Below, piece by piece: positions 1 through 12,063 of a stretch of DNA of 64,000 nt. Positions within the stretch are counted from its first letter, which is position 1. Every line of letters starts with the position of its first letter. This DNA comes from Hyalella azteca (lineage: Eukaryota; Arthropoda; Malacostraca; Amphipoda; Hyalellidae): positions 868,001 to 932,000 of the forward strand of contig NW_025944539.1 of NCBI RefSeq assembly GCF_000764305.2, in the 5' to 3' direction. A model generated the notes under the pieces. The model ran no database searches. It saw nothing but the letters and a program-made list of their open reading frames with translations, and was not told the origin of the DNA. The translations under genes were made by a program, and so were the position numbers.

Positions 1-2228
1 AGAGAGTGGACGTAGCACTAATACGTCCTTTTGCAAGTCCAAACTGTGTCAGGATAACCCACATAAGGGCAAAAAGTGCATCGTTATTTAGACCAAGTCC
101 CACTCATTTCTCTCAGTGGTAAGGAACATGCACAATAACCGGCGCAGCTCGATAGCCTTTAACGAGTTGACTCGGGCGCCAATCTTGGACCATCTCGAAG
201 ATCACGGCTAATTGGTTTACCCTCTAATGGCTTCTTAACAGAATTGCCTCCATTGTCAGGGCGGTGCCAACGACATCACTAGACGAGCACGACCAACACA
301 ATATGGCTATACAATGAAGCAGCAGTTCAGGGTCTTTTGCTCGTGAGAAAATTATAACGAGCACTTGAAGAGCAGCAACGATAGTTTCACTTACCGGCTG
401 CCCTTTTCACGACGCGTGGTCTTTAAAACAAAGCATGGTTTTTAAAATAGAAAGATATTTGTCATGAAAATGTATTTAGGGCAGATTCGGGTTTTCTATG
501 ATAGAAACGTGAAGCGATGAAGTGATTGGTACGTAGTTTTCGAATCTCTCGATAGACAAATGCTGCAGCACAAGATTTTCTTGAAGATTTATATTGAAAT
601 CTTCGATTTGCATTCAAATTAGAATTTAATGTATTTATTGCATTATCAGATTTGTTTATAAATTTGTTATTAGGTCAACAACGTACTGTTCGGTGACACA
701 GGAAGTGAAGTCCCAGTTGGCAGCTGGATTTAAGGGAGATTTTAGTGTAGAAATAAAAGCCACAGAAGTGTTATTCCCATGTCAATAAATGATTAGCTAT
801 AGTAGCAAAAAGCTCAATGTGATTTGAGGCCAGGAGTTTACAACCCAAAGACAAGTTCATTATTCGTTTCGCGTTAGGACGCAGTGGCAACTTCAGTTGG
901 AGAATACTTAAAATTCATGTACCGGTATATGTTGGCATGAAAACGTTTTAATGGAACTACCATTCTTTACTTAGTGTTGAAATTAAATTAATCAAAGAAT
1001 TAATACCCGTTCCCATAATTGGAGCTATACTAACAAAATGTTGGCCTCGTTGACTACGGTATACACGAAAGGAGACAAAGAGTGTTCCTTTTTATTTATT
1101 GTTAATTAAATCGAACTCCTTAACTGGAATTGAGAAATTTGAGGCAGAGCGGCCGGGAAAGGTAGACGGAAAGATAAAATATTAGTATGATTTCATGTGA
1201 CCGTCAAGCTCTCATTCCAGATAACCTATTAAGGAGAAACAGAAAAGATTGGGACCTGTGATGGCTGTTGTTAGGACGACTCACAGCCCATAAACACCGT
1301 CGCGGCCGTTGTTCTCGGCAGATCCGCAATTCGCCATAACCTCGGAAAACAATGCGTCGTTACGTTCTATGGTACTGTTAACCTCACGTTTTGGATCCCA
1401 AGTAAGAAATATCAGTAAAACGCAATACGATTCTGAAATAAAGTAAGACTGCACGACAAGCCCACATTTAGCCCATATATTTCCGGGAAAATCATAATAA
1501 TTACGATCGCTAGATTTCATTGATAGAATTTTAGAAATTAAAACAACAAATTGTTGGTAGCAAATTGATACACCAGAAAGTTCAATTATCTATCGCAAAG
1601 CTTAACAGAGATTTTCAATTCAAAGAATATTATGTCTACGAATTGTCGAAGAATTCCGACAAAATAGGTTTAATATAACTAATCACTTTACTACCTCCAT
1701 ACGATGGAGATGTTATAGTTGGTACTAACAGTCTTGAATGATTCTATGAAGCACTCGATTAATTCCAATATCCTTTAATCAAGTCAAAAATCATCAGTAA
1801 CTGCAGATCATTAACTACATTATGTGTTTAATAACCATAGATGTAATTAAGGACTGATTAAGTAGATCCGTGTATTTTACTGCAGCTTTCAATTGTAAAA
1901 TCCAACGACGACAATCTTATGAATTTAATTGTTTTAAATAATAATTTATTTATTAGATTCATGCATAAATTCGTTAATTGGCACACAATTTAACAAGGCA
2001 GAAGCTCTGGGTTAAAGCTAAGGTCTCTGAGTGAACGCCAAGGTCTAACCTGAGGAACTCTTAAGAATACAGATGGGTATCCCGAGTGTCATAAACATGA
2101 GGGAGAGGCTGTAAGGCCCCGCCACCGCCTCAAGGACCTATAAAATACCCCCACCGACTGAAGGAACGCAGCGTCTCTCTGCAAGTCGACAAATTCTTCT
2201 GCGTCACACACAAAAGAATGGGTTGAGT
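1..2228. other. AT-rich sequence without recognisable features
   Basis: I see no convincing coding region, RNA gene or repeat here. The only open frames are short (under 80 codons), with no family resemblance or splice context. Confidence 0.5.
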
Positions 2229-2395
2229 TTTTCCAAACAGCGATGCACTTTTCCCCTCGTGTAGGTCATCCTTACCCAGTTTGGCCCGCCAAAAAGGCGT
2301 ATCAGTGCCACGTCCGCTCTTTGCTCTGTGTTGTGGGCATGAATGCGAGTCACTATTTGGACAATTTAACTCATTCAATTTTTCCGAGTGCAGGA
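2229..2395 (+). mobile_element. Family M MITE-like element, copy 1
   Basis: The left end reads TTTTTCCAAACAGCGATGCAC. The right end reads GAGTCACTATTTGGACAAT, which is its approximate reverse complement. The interior contains GTAGGTCATCCTTACCCAG and AAAAAGGCGTATCAGTGCC. The same order of motifs recurs near 5.4, 6.6, 12.4 and 24.4 kb, so this is a dispersed family about 150 bp long with inverted ends and no coding capacity. Overlapping open frames on both strands here are incidental. Confidence 0.6.
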
Positions 2396-5001
2396 AGCGA
2401 AGTCGTGACCAAACGAGCCTTCCGAATTCATCGGGTCGCCGCCAAAAAGATTCTCCGCTACAAAATAAGAGATGCTTTCTTGGGACGGATGTAGTCAAGA
2501 GATTTTTCAGCAAGATTTTCTCAGGTCTGTTTGCGAGAATATTTCACAATAGAATGAGGACCTGAGAAAAGAATTAAGAGTTTCGGTGATATGCTCTTCA
2601 TTTAGTGAAGGACCGCCGAGTTGTCTGAAACGAAGGCTTTTCTGTGGTTGGCCGAAAAATATGACGAGCATTTCTTCAGAAAATGTCAGGCGCCGGGAAG
2701 ACAAAGGGAATATACTAGGACATACATCTAAATGTAAATCTCCACAAAATAAATATTAAAAACGTCGTTCTCATTTCATGAACGCAGGAAGAAATTGAAG
2801 ACGACGGCAAAACTTGTCTCCTTCAGAAAAAACTAAGTGTGCCAAATTTAAAAGAACTACCGGAATAGTGAAAAAATCCTCATTGAAGAATATACGCACC
2901 TGTTCTTGTGTAACTCATCAAACTCTCGTACGAGTCTTACTCAGAGAATTTGTGCGTTGAAATGAAAAGAAATTGCATGAACGAAACATATTTTAGCACG
3001 AGCGCTACTATCTCCACAAAAGCATGCTCGATTAATAAGAAGGGTTCCTGAACATGAAGAATTCAAGTTTTTTAATATCCGCAACATGACAAAGATTTCA
3101 ATTAAACTGGACACGAAAGTACGTAAATGAAAAAGGACACGGGAAGAAAATTGAGAATATCATAGGTTCCTAAGGCTCCCGGCCATTATTTATGATGACA
3201 TTTGTTGTCGCTTTCTCAAGAGATAAAAAATATATAACAACATGTCTACAAGAAGTTAATAAATTTATTAAACAATGAATAGAGCTCAACCAGCTTTGCC
3301 AGGCGGCAGTATTTTAAGCGCAATCTCACTGATAATATATAATATATGTTCTCATTATTCGAGTCTATAGCTTATTCAAGCTTTCATTTTAACGGTAGGT
3401 ATACTCGATAAGTTGTTTAAACTCATTTGCTCTTCGAGCTTTGCAAATTCAGCGCACGTTATTGAAGTTAATTCAATTATTGCAATTATGTATAGTCTTT
3501 TGACTCTTGCAGCGTTGGATTCTACTTTCAACTCACAAAAACGTTCAAGGCATGAAATTTAATTTACAGTATAATGATGGCTTACTTCGTCATTACTCTA
3601 AATTCATGAGAATTATATTTATATATAGGGCATTTTAGGTGATTCCTAGATATTCTGATCTCTCAACCTCTGCATTATTTAAATTCAATAGAATATTTCA
3701 GCCCAATTTATCTCGTATTGAATGTTGAATGGTAGCAATTACCCATTATGTATATCAATTATAGTTAGGAAATTACATATTAATCAATTCTCAAACCATA
3801 ATGATAATTTGAAATCGTTATGCAAGATGAATCGCTCATTCTACGTCAAAATTTAGATAGATTCTATCTATCATAGGTCATCAACACAGTATTGATTATA
3901 CGTCGGTTACACGTTGTAGCATCGCTGAGTTTAGATTTAGACATTTAGATATAATAGCTGGATATAATACGGGATCATAAAATCTCATTAACAATGACCC
4001 TGCCTGAATCATCAAATGATGTTATAACAATACATATCAATAATACGTCTAGTTCATCATTAGCTCTGACATTCATCAATGCACGTATTCGTCAATACAC
4101 TCATTCATTCAATGCACCTATTCGTCAATACACCCATTACACTTAATAATTAATATACCTACTTTAAAAGTCTTTCATATCAAAGCCATATTTATAGTTT
4201 CACAATTATAGTCAAGCAGTTAAGTTTCACTAAAAAAACACGGCTGTTAGCACATCGGGGGCCTAATGTCAGGAGCCAGTGTTGAGCACCACCGGACTGA
4301 TAAAATGTTCTACCTGAAGACAGGGATTCGTTGACTAAGTACGTGAGAGATAAGTAAGACGCTTCTTTATATTAACTTATCTTGATACGGGGTGGTTATA
4401 CAAGAGTCATTACAGAGGTATAAGAAAAGTAAGATGGCTACAACCGTCAGTTAGCCCTAACAAATGTTACATCGAATCGGTTGAGCTAACTATTGGCCTG
4501 GTGGCCTAATTAAAAGTGCCTAGCCTTTTTATAAACTTCGTACTTCCGCCCACTACTGAGGTCTTGATCGCGTGATGTGTCATATAATGGTGTCCATGCT
4601 GACTCTGGGTTTAGTACTTTTCCATCAATCTCTACCGCGTTTAGTGAGTATTACGTCTCAATTACAGATGATCTAATCTTAGAATATAATTTTAATAATA
4701 AACAGAATGAGACGCCTGATTGATACCGCATAGCTCTGCTTTGTTAACAAAACCAATATTCAACCAACAACTTCGAAACTAAGGAATATCTGAGCCTTAA
4801 ATCTTATACCTCCCATTTATCTCATATCCATTGTAAAGGCCTCCAAACATACTACCAAATTAAATTTTTCTTGCCGTGAGAGCGTTTTTCTTGACTTGCG
4901 AACTGAGCATGTCTGAACCAAAACACGTAGCATATTTGATCCAAGCGGAGTACTCATTCTCTACCGCTCATTTTAGCTTAAAACTCAGCACAACAGTGTC
5001 C
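2396..5001. other. AT-rich sequence, one small tandem duplication
   Basis: No gene is recognised. A roughly 33-bp unit containing TATTCGTCAATACAC is repeated in tandem at about 4075-4142. The rest looks like unique AT-rich intergenic or intronic DNA. Confidence 0.45.
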
Positions 5002-5154
5002 TTTTTTAGCGCATTTTCTCATTTATGGAAAAAAATGCACTATTGTGCTCGCCATGTCCGTCTGTCTGTCTGTCTGTCCGTGACCTCAAGTTTTCGTCGA
5101 CGAGAAAATGCGCTCTCTGTCACTCACTGCAGTGAGTACTGAGTTATATTTTTT
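5002..5154 (+). mobile_element. Family U element, copy 1
   Basis: The element begins TTTTTTAGCGCATTTTCTC, contains an ATGCACTATTGTGCTCGCC segment and a (GTCT/GTCC)n tract, then AGTTTTCGTCGACGAG, GAGAAAATGCGCT and CACTCACTGCAGTGAGTAC, and ends in a T-run after GAGTTATA. The arms AGCGCATTTTCTC and GAGAAAATGCGCT are perfect inverted repeats about 85 bp apart. TCGTCGACGA and CTCACTGCAGTGAG are perfect palindromes. Copies with the same architecture occur at 18.1, 24.5 and (reversed) 49.0 kb. There is no long open frame and no clear target duplication. I infer a non-autonomous mobile or structured repeat of unknown class. Confidence 0.7.
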
Positions 5155-5360
5155 CAACCCCGGTAGGCAGTTGCTGCCTCTAGTGTTACATGAAGCGGTA
5201 GCGCCGGTAGGTACAACGGCGTGTAATGGACACCTTAAGCCGCACAATTTACGATGTAATGAAGCGAGATGCAGGGAAAGCTGGCACTATAAGAGACTTG
5301 CGAGACCCACAGCTATCGCAGAAAATACTCCAACCAAAGCTTACACTCAGAGATATGAGT

Positions 5361-5490
5361 TAAACTTTGTCCAAATAACGATGGACTTTTTGCCCTGTGT
5401 GGGTCATTTGACCCAGTTTGGTCTTTGGAAATGAATTACATACAGAAAATGTGTCATTAGGTGGACAATGCGACCCATTCACTGTACTAA
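5361..5490 (+). mobile_element. Family M MITE-like element, copy 2 (partly diverged)
   Basis: The left end is TTTGTCCAAATAACGATGG, followed by TGTGTGGGTCATTTGACCCAG. The right end is GTGTCATTAGGTGGACAATG and then CGACCCATTCAC. The middle, AAAAAGGCGTATCAG in other copies, is degraded here. Confidence 0.55.
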
Positions 5491-5545
5491 GTGAACCCTA
5501 ACCTAACCCTAATTAAGTTACCCTAACCCTTGTTACGTTATAATA
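5491..5545 (+). repeat. Short CCTAA-like interstitial tract
   Basis: Irregular AACCCTAACCTAACCCTAA motifs recur at least twice, joined by AATTAAGTTA. They resemble arthropod telomere units (TTAGG on the other strand), but the tract is too short and impure to be a telomere. Confidence 0.3.
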
Positions 5546-6234
5546 ATTCACGATAGGATGAAGTCTGATGCAAGGCAAGCTTGCACTAAAAGAAAGATTT
5601 CCTCCTTAAGTTACCGTAAATAAAAAAAAAACTTCATTGAAAATGAAGATCATAAAATGAACATCATTGAAAGATGATATTGAGTATGAAAATAGGACAT
5701 AAAGCTTTCATTCTTGTCTAATAAACAGTTATGTCCTCACGTCAATTTAATACTACGGGAAAAAAATTACGTTTATGGTAACCGGCGATTATATTCCTAT
5801 ATTTTTTCCTAGAAACTTCGCAATGCTTCCGAACAGTAATACCACTGATCTATTCCACATATAAACAAATTAAGTTGAGCTTTACAATAAAAGTTGAAGC
5901 TAATATAATCAATCAATGGCCCGCATAAAAGGTTTACTTAAAGACTCAAAAATAAGTACAATTCCGGTTCCGTGGAAAATTTTCTTTGTTCTCATCACAA
6001 ATCTAATAAAGATTGGCAATAAGATCTAATAGCTATTGATATTACGAGAAAAAAAATCCTTGCAATAAATATTTCTTATTAAACAGTCTAAAAATGACAT
6101 GGACGAGAACACATCTGGATTAGATGAATATTTAGCGTAGCATCAATAAGCAATGGGTGTAATCAACAGCCTTTGTTTAGAACGCAGTTTATTTAGCTTC
6201 TTGGCAGGGAGTTCATTCAGAGAAATTAGTAATA

Positions 6235-6603
6235 CAGGGTGAACCAGAATTAACTGACCCTTTTAATTAGTTAATAAATAAAAAACTAAGAACGTTATGA
6301 AGTTGAAACTTGTTTTATTTAAAAGAAGAACATTTTTATGGTAATATTGTTTCCTAGTTAAAATATTGTATCCTATTACAATATTGTATTAGTTAAAATA
6401 TTTATTATGTATTAATAATATGTATTAGTTAAAATATTGTATGTAATATTGTATCCTAGTTAGTTGTTGTATCCTAAAAATTAGGATACAGTATTACCAT
6501 AAAAATGTTCTTTTTTTAAATAAAACAAGTTTCAACTTTATAACGTTTTTAGTTTTTTATTTATTAACAAATTAAAAGGGTCAGTTAATTCTGGTTGACA
6601 CTG
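6235..6603. mobile_element. 369-bp fold-back MITE with TA target duplication
   Basis: The outer ends are CAGGGTGAACCAG and, on the opposite strand, CAGTGTCAACCAG. TA lies directly outside on both sides (6233-6234 and 6604-6605). The arms 6235-6352 and 6486-6603 are inverted repeats of about 115 bp with only scattered differences. Both contain AATTAACTGACCCTTTTAAT and GTTGAAACTTGTTTTATTTA. The loop of about 130 bp holds short repeats of ATATTGTATCCTAGTTA type. TA duplication with CAGNG ends is what Tc1/mariner-mobilised MITEs show. There is no coding capacity. Confidence 0.8.
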
Positions 6604-6735
6604 TACTTTGGCTAAATAGCGATGCACTTCTTGCATTGTGTGGGAAATCGTTACCCATTTTGACTGGGCAAAAAAGCGTATCAGTGCTACGTGCAGTAAG
6701 TGTGCCAATATTTGGAATAAATGACCCATAAGTGT
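6604..6735 (+). mobile_element. Family M MITE-like element, copy 3
   Basis: TTTGGCTAAATAGCGATGCAC starts immediately after the TA flanking the fold-back element. It is followed by GTGTGGGAAATCGTTACCCA, AAAAAAGCGTATCAGTGCTACG and GCCAATATTTGGAATAAATGACCC. The order matches the other family M copies. Confidence 0.55.
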
Positions 6736-8099
6736 TGGTGCTGGGGAGGAGGGGGTTATACCAGAAGAGGTATACAGGATCAGGGGTTGAGGGATTATCA
6801 CGAAGTCATGAGATAATTTCAGACTCTGGTTATGGGGGAATCTCGCGTCAAAAAAATGTCCAGGAATCGTTAACAGTTTCAAGCAGAGTTTGATATTATA
6901 ATTTCAAGCACGGAATAAGATTGGAGGTAAATATCCTATTAAATATTTCGCTAAAACATACCAACCTCTGCTACCAAAAAATTTGCTTCGAGCACGATAG
7001 CAAGGTTAAAGTAAAAGATCGTCCGTAAAGATCTTGTTAAAAATATTAGCATTATAGCCTCTAAATAATCCAAAAATAATAAAAATAGAATTAGATAAGT
7101 TTTAGGGTCTCTGGATACGAGTTGCAACTAGTGAGTAACTGAAACATATCTACAACAATCCGTAGAGTGAGACGCGGAGCACAATATCATTCTATCTTGT
7201 GTACATTTTAATTAACTACATACGCAATAAAATTCATACAAGGAATAAGCCAGACAATAATAGAGTACAAGAATTCAAAGAGCACACATGAAAATTTAGA
7301 ACAATGACTGAAAACCCACAATCTTATAGGAACGATTTAAATTAAAGAACTTTATAGCAAAAGCACATACAGCAACTTCCAGAAGTTAATATCGCCATTT
7401 AATCGCTTCAACTCAATAAGAGATTGTGCAAATCATTTTAACATAAACCAAAAATCGTATCATGGAACAGAAACATTAAGATTCATATCAAGAGATTTTT
7501 CAAATTTTTCAAATGAGGCTATTATCTTCAGTAAATATACTAAACCAACTATCAACTTTTCTGCAGTAATTTCAATTCAGAGATTAGTAACGCAAGATAT
7601 TCCCACGTTAATTGCACCAACGCTGTGATAATGAGATATTTTTTCATCAACTGTGGTCATGTTTCAGGGCGGTAACTGCGGTATTAATACCACCTCGTGG
7701 GCGACTTAGTTGCCGGTAATGCAGTCACTTAAGTCTGTAAAATTAATAGGCTAATTATTTAATTTGAAGTCAATCTAAATTCAATAGCCATTTCAAGTTG
7801 AAACGATTTACAATATCGCTCAAGCCATGTGAGATTAAAAGGCTGATCATTACATATGAGAGGCAATTTTTAAAGCATTCCAAGTCACGTAAGCCCCATG
7901 GATTTTAAATGCCGAGCCTTTAATTTAGAGGTAATTTAAAAGTCATTCCAATTTAGAAGGTTTGATAAAGCGATTTTGTGATGAGTTTTTCACTTACACT
8001 CGAAATGAGCCCGGCAAATTGAAATGAAATGAGAAGTGAGGCACTTTTTAAATTAGGCCATAATGTTCTCAGCGAAGTTTTCAAGCGAATAGCATATTA
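6736..8099. other. AT-rich sequence without recognisable features
   Basis: No gene or repeat could be supported in this stretch. Confidence 0.45.
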
Positions 8100-8340
8100 A
8101 AATATAAACCGAAGTGTACGAAAATTCGGAGCGTCGTTTTTAAAATAAATCAGTATAATTCTCCTCCTTATTATCCCTATAAAATTTTATACTAAGTGTA
8201 CGGAAATTAGGAAAGTAATTCGTTCATAATTCTTATAAATTAAAATAATTCAACTTTTGGTTATCTTTTAGAATATGAATCGAAGTGTACGAATATTAGG
8301 AGCTTCATTCGTTCATATCAGTATAACTCTGCTCCTTATT
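8100..8340. repeat. Degenerate tandem repeats of about 90 bp
   Basis: The motif GAAGTGTACGAAAATTCGGAG or a close variant occurs three times (near 8113, 8194 and 8282), each followed by a CGTTCATA or CAGTATAA segment and CTCCTTATTAT. The copies are diverged, so the array is old. Confidence 0.5.
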
Positions 8341-8439
8341 ATACGAAAACATTTCTGAAAACAACGTATAAAAAATCAAATCTGTCTGTCTATGACTCCG
8401 GTTTCGTCAAGTCATTGGCTGGTGGCATTTAAATTACAA

Positions 8440-8680
8440 AGCTATCTGACTTCTTTCATTTACATTTCCAGTTCCATGCATTTGAGTTGTAAGGGAAAGG
8501 AAATATTTTGTTCAATATTAGATTAGTTATTTCCACTATATCCCCTTATAGCGTGAAATTACAAGGTTAGCTGTATTTATTCATTTACATTTCCAGTCCC
8601 ATGCATTTGAGTTGTAAAGGAAAGTAATACTTTATTCAATAATATATTAGTTATTTCCACTATATTCCCTTATAGCGTGT
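8440..8680 (+). repeat. Two-copy direct repeat of about 120 bp
   Basis: Both copies share CATTTACATTTCCAGT, CCATGCATTTGAGTTGTAA and TTAGTTATTTCCACTATAT, and end in CCCTTATAGCGTG. Divergence is low. No coding content is seen. Confidence 0.65.
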
Positions 8681-8689
8681 GGGATCAGC

Positions 8690-10240
8690 TCACGACCAAC
8701 CCGTATAAAGTTGTTGGGGACTAATCAACAAATAAACATTATCCGACCCCGAACACTTGGCAATGATCGCAAATAAAAGGGTGAATAAACACAGATAAGT
8801 TAAGAACTATAATAACCAAAAGAACGATAAATACAAGAAAACAAATTACAAAAATATAAACCGTGCCTCTTTCTGGCCCTTGCCTATTAATTGGGGCTGC
8901 CACTATACTCACGACAAAGTCATCAAATTCTGCCTCATTTCAACTATCTTTGTCCACTGCTCTTGATTCGTGATAGATTGCATTTTTTACTCGATTTATT
9001 TTCAATCAACCTGTGGCAATATAATTTTCATTGGAAATCTGCAGCAAGTTATAACACTATAATTTCATTACATGGTTTGAAGCTGCACTTCACGAGTTAC
9101 ACTCCGTCGTTCAAGTTGACAGTAACAAGTTTCCGACACATTTTAGAAAATTTTTGGGAAATAGAGCCCAAGTTCTGAGAAAATATACTATGCATTAGTG
9201 GCATACAAACATATATTCATGTTTTATTTTATTCAACTGTCTACTTGCAACACGCAATAGATAGATTTTTCTTGCAAATTCGATACATGTCGACAGATAA
9301 GATACACGGCCTATCAGATAATAATTTTGAGCAATTTTTAACATAAGATGATCAAATGAAAGTATTCTCAAGTAATAAAAAAAAGTTCTATATTATACTG
9401 GACCCCATAAGCGTGTCGTAACTCCTCTTCAACGCTTAAACATTCCACCACGAACGAGAAGCCACTTCCCTCACGCAGCAAAAGCTTTAATTTATCCGTA
9501 AATGCAGTTAAGCTCTTAAATTACAACCATTCTCTCCTTTCTTGCAGCAGAATGCATCGTCTCCTCTCACTAAGTAAGTCCTATGCAACGAAGGAACAAA
9601 AGGATGCAGCTCCGTTGACTTAAAGACTTTCTGCTTCATGCTTGATTTGCTTACATCGCTTGATTTCTTGCGGCAAATTCATATATATGTGAGTCACATA
9701 TATTCTGAACTTATGTATAAAAATACATAACACACAATGTGATTACGATAAGTGTGCGACGTTATTTCGTTCTAATTTGAAACCAATAGAATAAATTACA
9801 TCTGGCATGCAGCAATCGAGTCAATTATATAGCACAGTAAATTTATTACAACTTGAACAACTGCATCTATAATAAAATTTTACATAAATTAACGATGAAA
9901 CACTTCCCACTCGATTGAATAGTAAGCCAAGTACTACAGATGACCTCGACAAGTAAACATGGTTACGGTACTAGTCCCAGTCTTGACAGTTGGGTGTAAA
10001 TATTCAACTTATTTAATCAAGGCTCACGTTGCATGAAGTGTGGTGGCAAAACTAAACAAACTTGCTTCACGCAAGAGCGTTCAAGCACGGCCAATACTAG
10101 GCCCGTTAAAAAGACCCAAATTAACATTCAATTTGGGCATACAATTTTAATGTGTTCGTAACGCTCTCACTTACAAATTTTGCATGAACCTCCCACGCTG
10201 TGCGATATTAAAAATATATTCAAGTATTTTTCTTTTTCTA
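8690..10240. other. AT-rich sequence without recognisable features
   Basis: The 95-codon open frame at 8891-9178 has no family resemblance or splice context, and I do not call it a gene. Confidence 0.4.
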
Positions 10241-10244
10241 CACA

Positions 10245-10635
10245 TACGCTGCACATGATGGCCGCTTGTTTCTCTTGTGCGTAAAGCTGCATCTTCAAGG
10301 CAGCGCTGCAGACGCTGCACGATGACGGCTTGCTTCTGTAGGGCGTAAGGCTGCATCTTCAAGGCACCGCTGCAGACGCTGCACGATGACGGCTTGCTTC
10401 TGTTGGGCGTAAGGCTGCATCTTCAAGGCAGCGCTGCAGAGGCTGCACGATGACGGCTTGCTTCTGTTGGGCGTAAGGCTGCATCATCAAGGCAGCGCTG
10501 CAGAGGCTGCACGATGACGGCTTGCTTCTGTTGGGCGTAAGGCTGCATCTTCAAGGCAGCGCTGCAGAGGCTGCACGATGACGGCTTGCTTCTGTTGGGC
10601 GTAAGGCTGCATCTTCAAGGCAATGCCGTGCAGAC
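10245..10635. repeat. Minisatellite, 64-bp unit, about 6 copies
   Basis: CTGCATCTTCAAGGC recurs at 10287, 10351, 10415, 10479, 10543 and 10607, exactly 64 bp apart. The unit also contains GCGCTGCAGAGGCTGCACGA and ACGGCTTGCTTCTGTTGGGC, and is GC-rich against an AT-rich background. The 5' copies are the most diverged and the middle copies nearly identical, as expected of internal homogenisation. Confidence 0.9.
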
Positions 10636-10639
10636 ACTA

Positions 10640-11980
10640 CGCGAGCGTCCCAAATGTGGAGGAGCTATAGGACCATGCTTGGCTGCGCGCCAAAATTTCA
10701 ACAAGTTGCAGACCTGTGGCCAAACTCTTCTTCTTTCCGCCACTTCTGCTACAGGATTCATCTGATGACGGGCACAATCAATCATACACTACATTTAGCG
10801 CGGCTTGGACAATAGTAACTAATTACTTATAATGTGACATGGAAATTGGTCATCGAAACCTAAACGAGTCGCTTCGCGAATAATTTAAGATTAAAAAGCA
10901 TATTTTGTGCTATAAAATTGAAAAAAAAAACAATGCGATATTAATTAATACGATACAAAATGTAAACTTTCCACAATGTTTGAATACGTCATCATCATGA
11001 AAATAACTTCCGATTATCATGAAGCTCACAAGATAAATGAGACTTGAAGAATCCATACAACACACGACGGCCAATAAACTTCCCAAATACTTTTGATTAT
11101 TTCACCATGGATTTCGAAGCAGCATTACACCGCAGCAGCTGCAGAAACTCAAGCAGTTAGACTGAGTGCTCTGCAAACTGTACCCATTCGCTGCGACGAG
11201 TTATATCGGCTACCGAATTCTGGTTCATTCCCGAGACAGAGAACTATTACTCTGCCGTCATGCACGGGAACTGAATGCAATTTCATTGAAAACACAGAAG
11301 TTGAGAACACGAATGGATTATATTTGTTAAATCAGCAAAGAAAATTTAAATTGTAATTCAAAGAAATCGGGGAAATTTACTGTTGATAGTCATGAAAATT
11401 AATAACAGCTTTCGCTGGAAATCCCGAGTTTGCAGGCCCATTGAAAAATACGGATTTTTCAGGCCCAACTCGACTAGCCCAAGGTTTTAACGTTTCATTA
11501 AGTATAGAAATAACACGGCAATGCAAGCCCTCTGCCGGCAAGCTTAAATCGAAATTCTAGTCAAATTTCACGAACTAGCCGTGAGGCCAAATCCAAACAT
11601 GGCAGTCTAATCCTTATACATACAGTAGCAACCAAGCAACATTTTATCGGTTGAAATGCCACCTAATTTAACATAGACAAGTAAAATCTGCAACTTGCTT
11701 TGCGAATGCATAGTCAGAAATTCAATATCAACCATTGTAATTAATTAAACTGATTTCTGAAGTTCTGCATTTGTAAATCATCTTAACAAAACAGTGTTAA
11801 CGGTAGCAGATTAAAATGACCCCCAAAAAATCTAATCTAATAGTAATGGACGTAAATATATCAGTAACATAATATTCACGAGTATTACAGCAACAGAAAA
11901 TATCCAATCTACGAATATAAATAATACCCGTTAACTCGAGGCCAGTCATAAAACTAATGGGGGCAATTAAGGCCTAAGCC
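10640..11980. other. No recognisable feature
   Basis: The open frame at 11093-11356 (87 codons) has no recognisable motif. Nothing else is supported. Confidence 0.4.
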
Positions 11981-11982
11981 GC

Positions 11983-12063
11983 TACCCTAACAAAATTTAG
12001 AGTCGCCCCAGCTTCTGATTTGGGGTACCAGAAGCTAAGGCGACTCTAAATTTTGTTAGGGTA
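11983..12063. mobile_element. 81-bp near-perfect hairpin MITE (TACCCTAAC family)
   Basis: The left arm begins TACCCTAACAAAATTTAG and the right arm is its reverse complement ending CTAAATTTTGTTAGGGTA. Pairing continues through AGTCGCC and, after a 2-bp mismatch, AGCTTCTG. This leaves arms of about 35 bp around a loop of about 11 bases. The terminal TA on both sides is compatible with a TA target duplication. A longer relative lies at 13514-14054. Confidence 0.8.

Noticed and set aside
5491..5545. Telomere or telomere-proximal sequence
   Set aside because: Only a few impure CCTAA units; nothing else suggests a chromosome end.
10245..10635. CRISPR-like 64-bp periodicity
   Set aside because: The whole 64-bp unit is conserved; there are no unique spacers.
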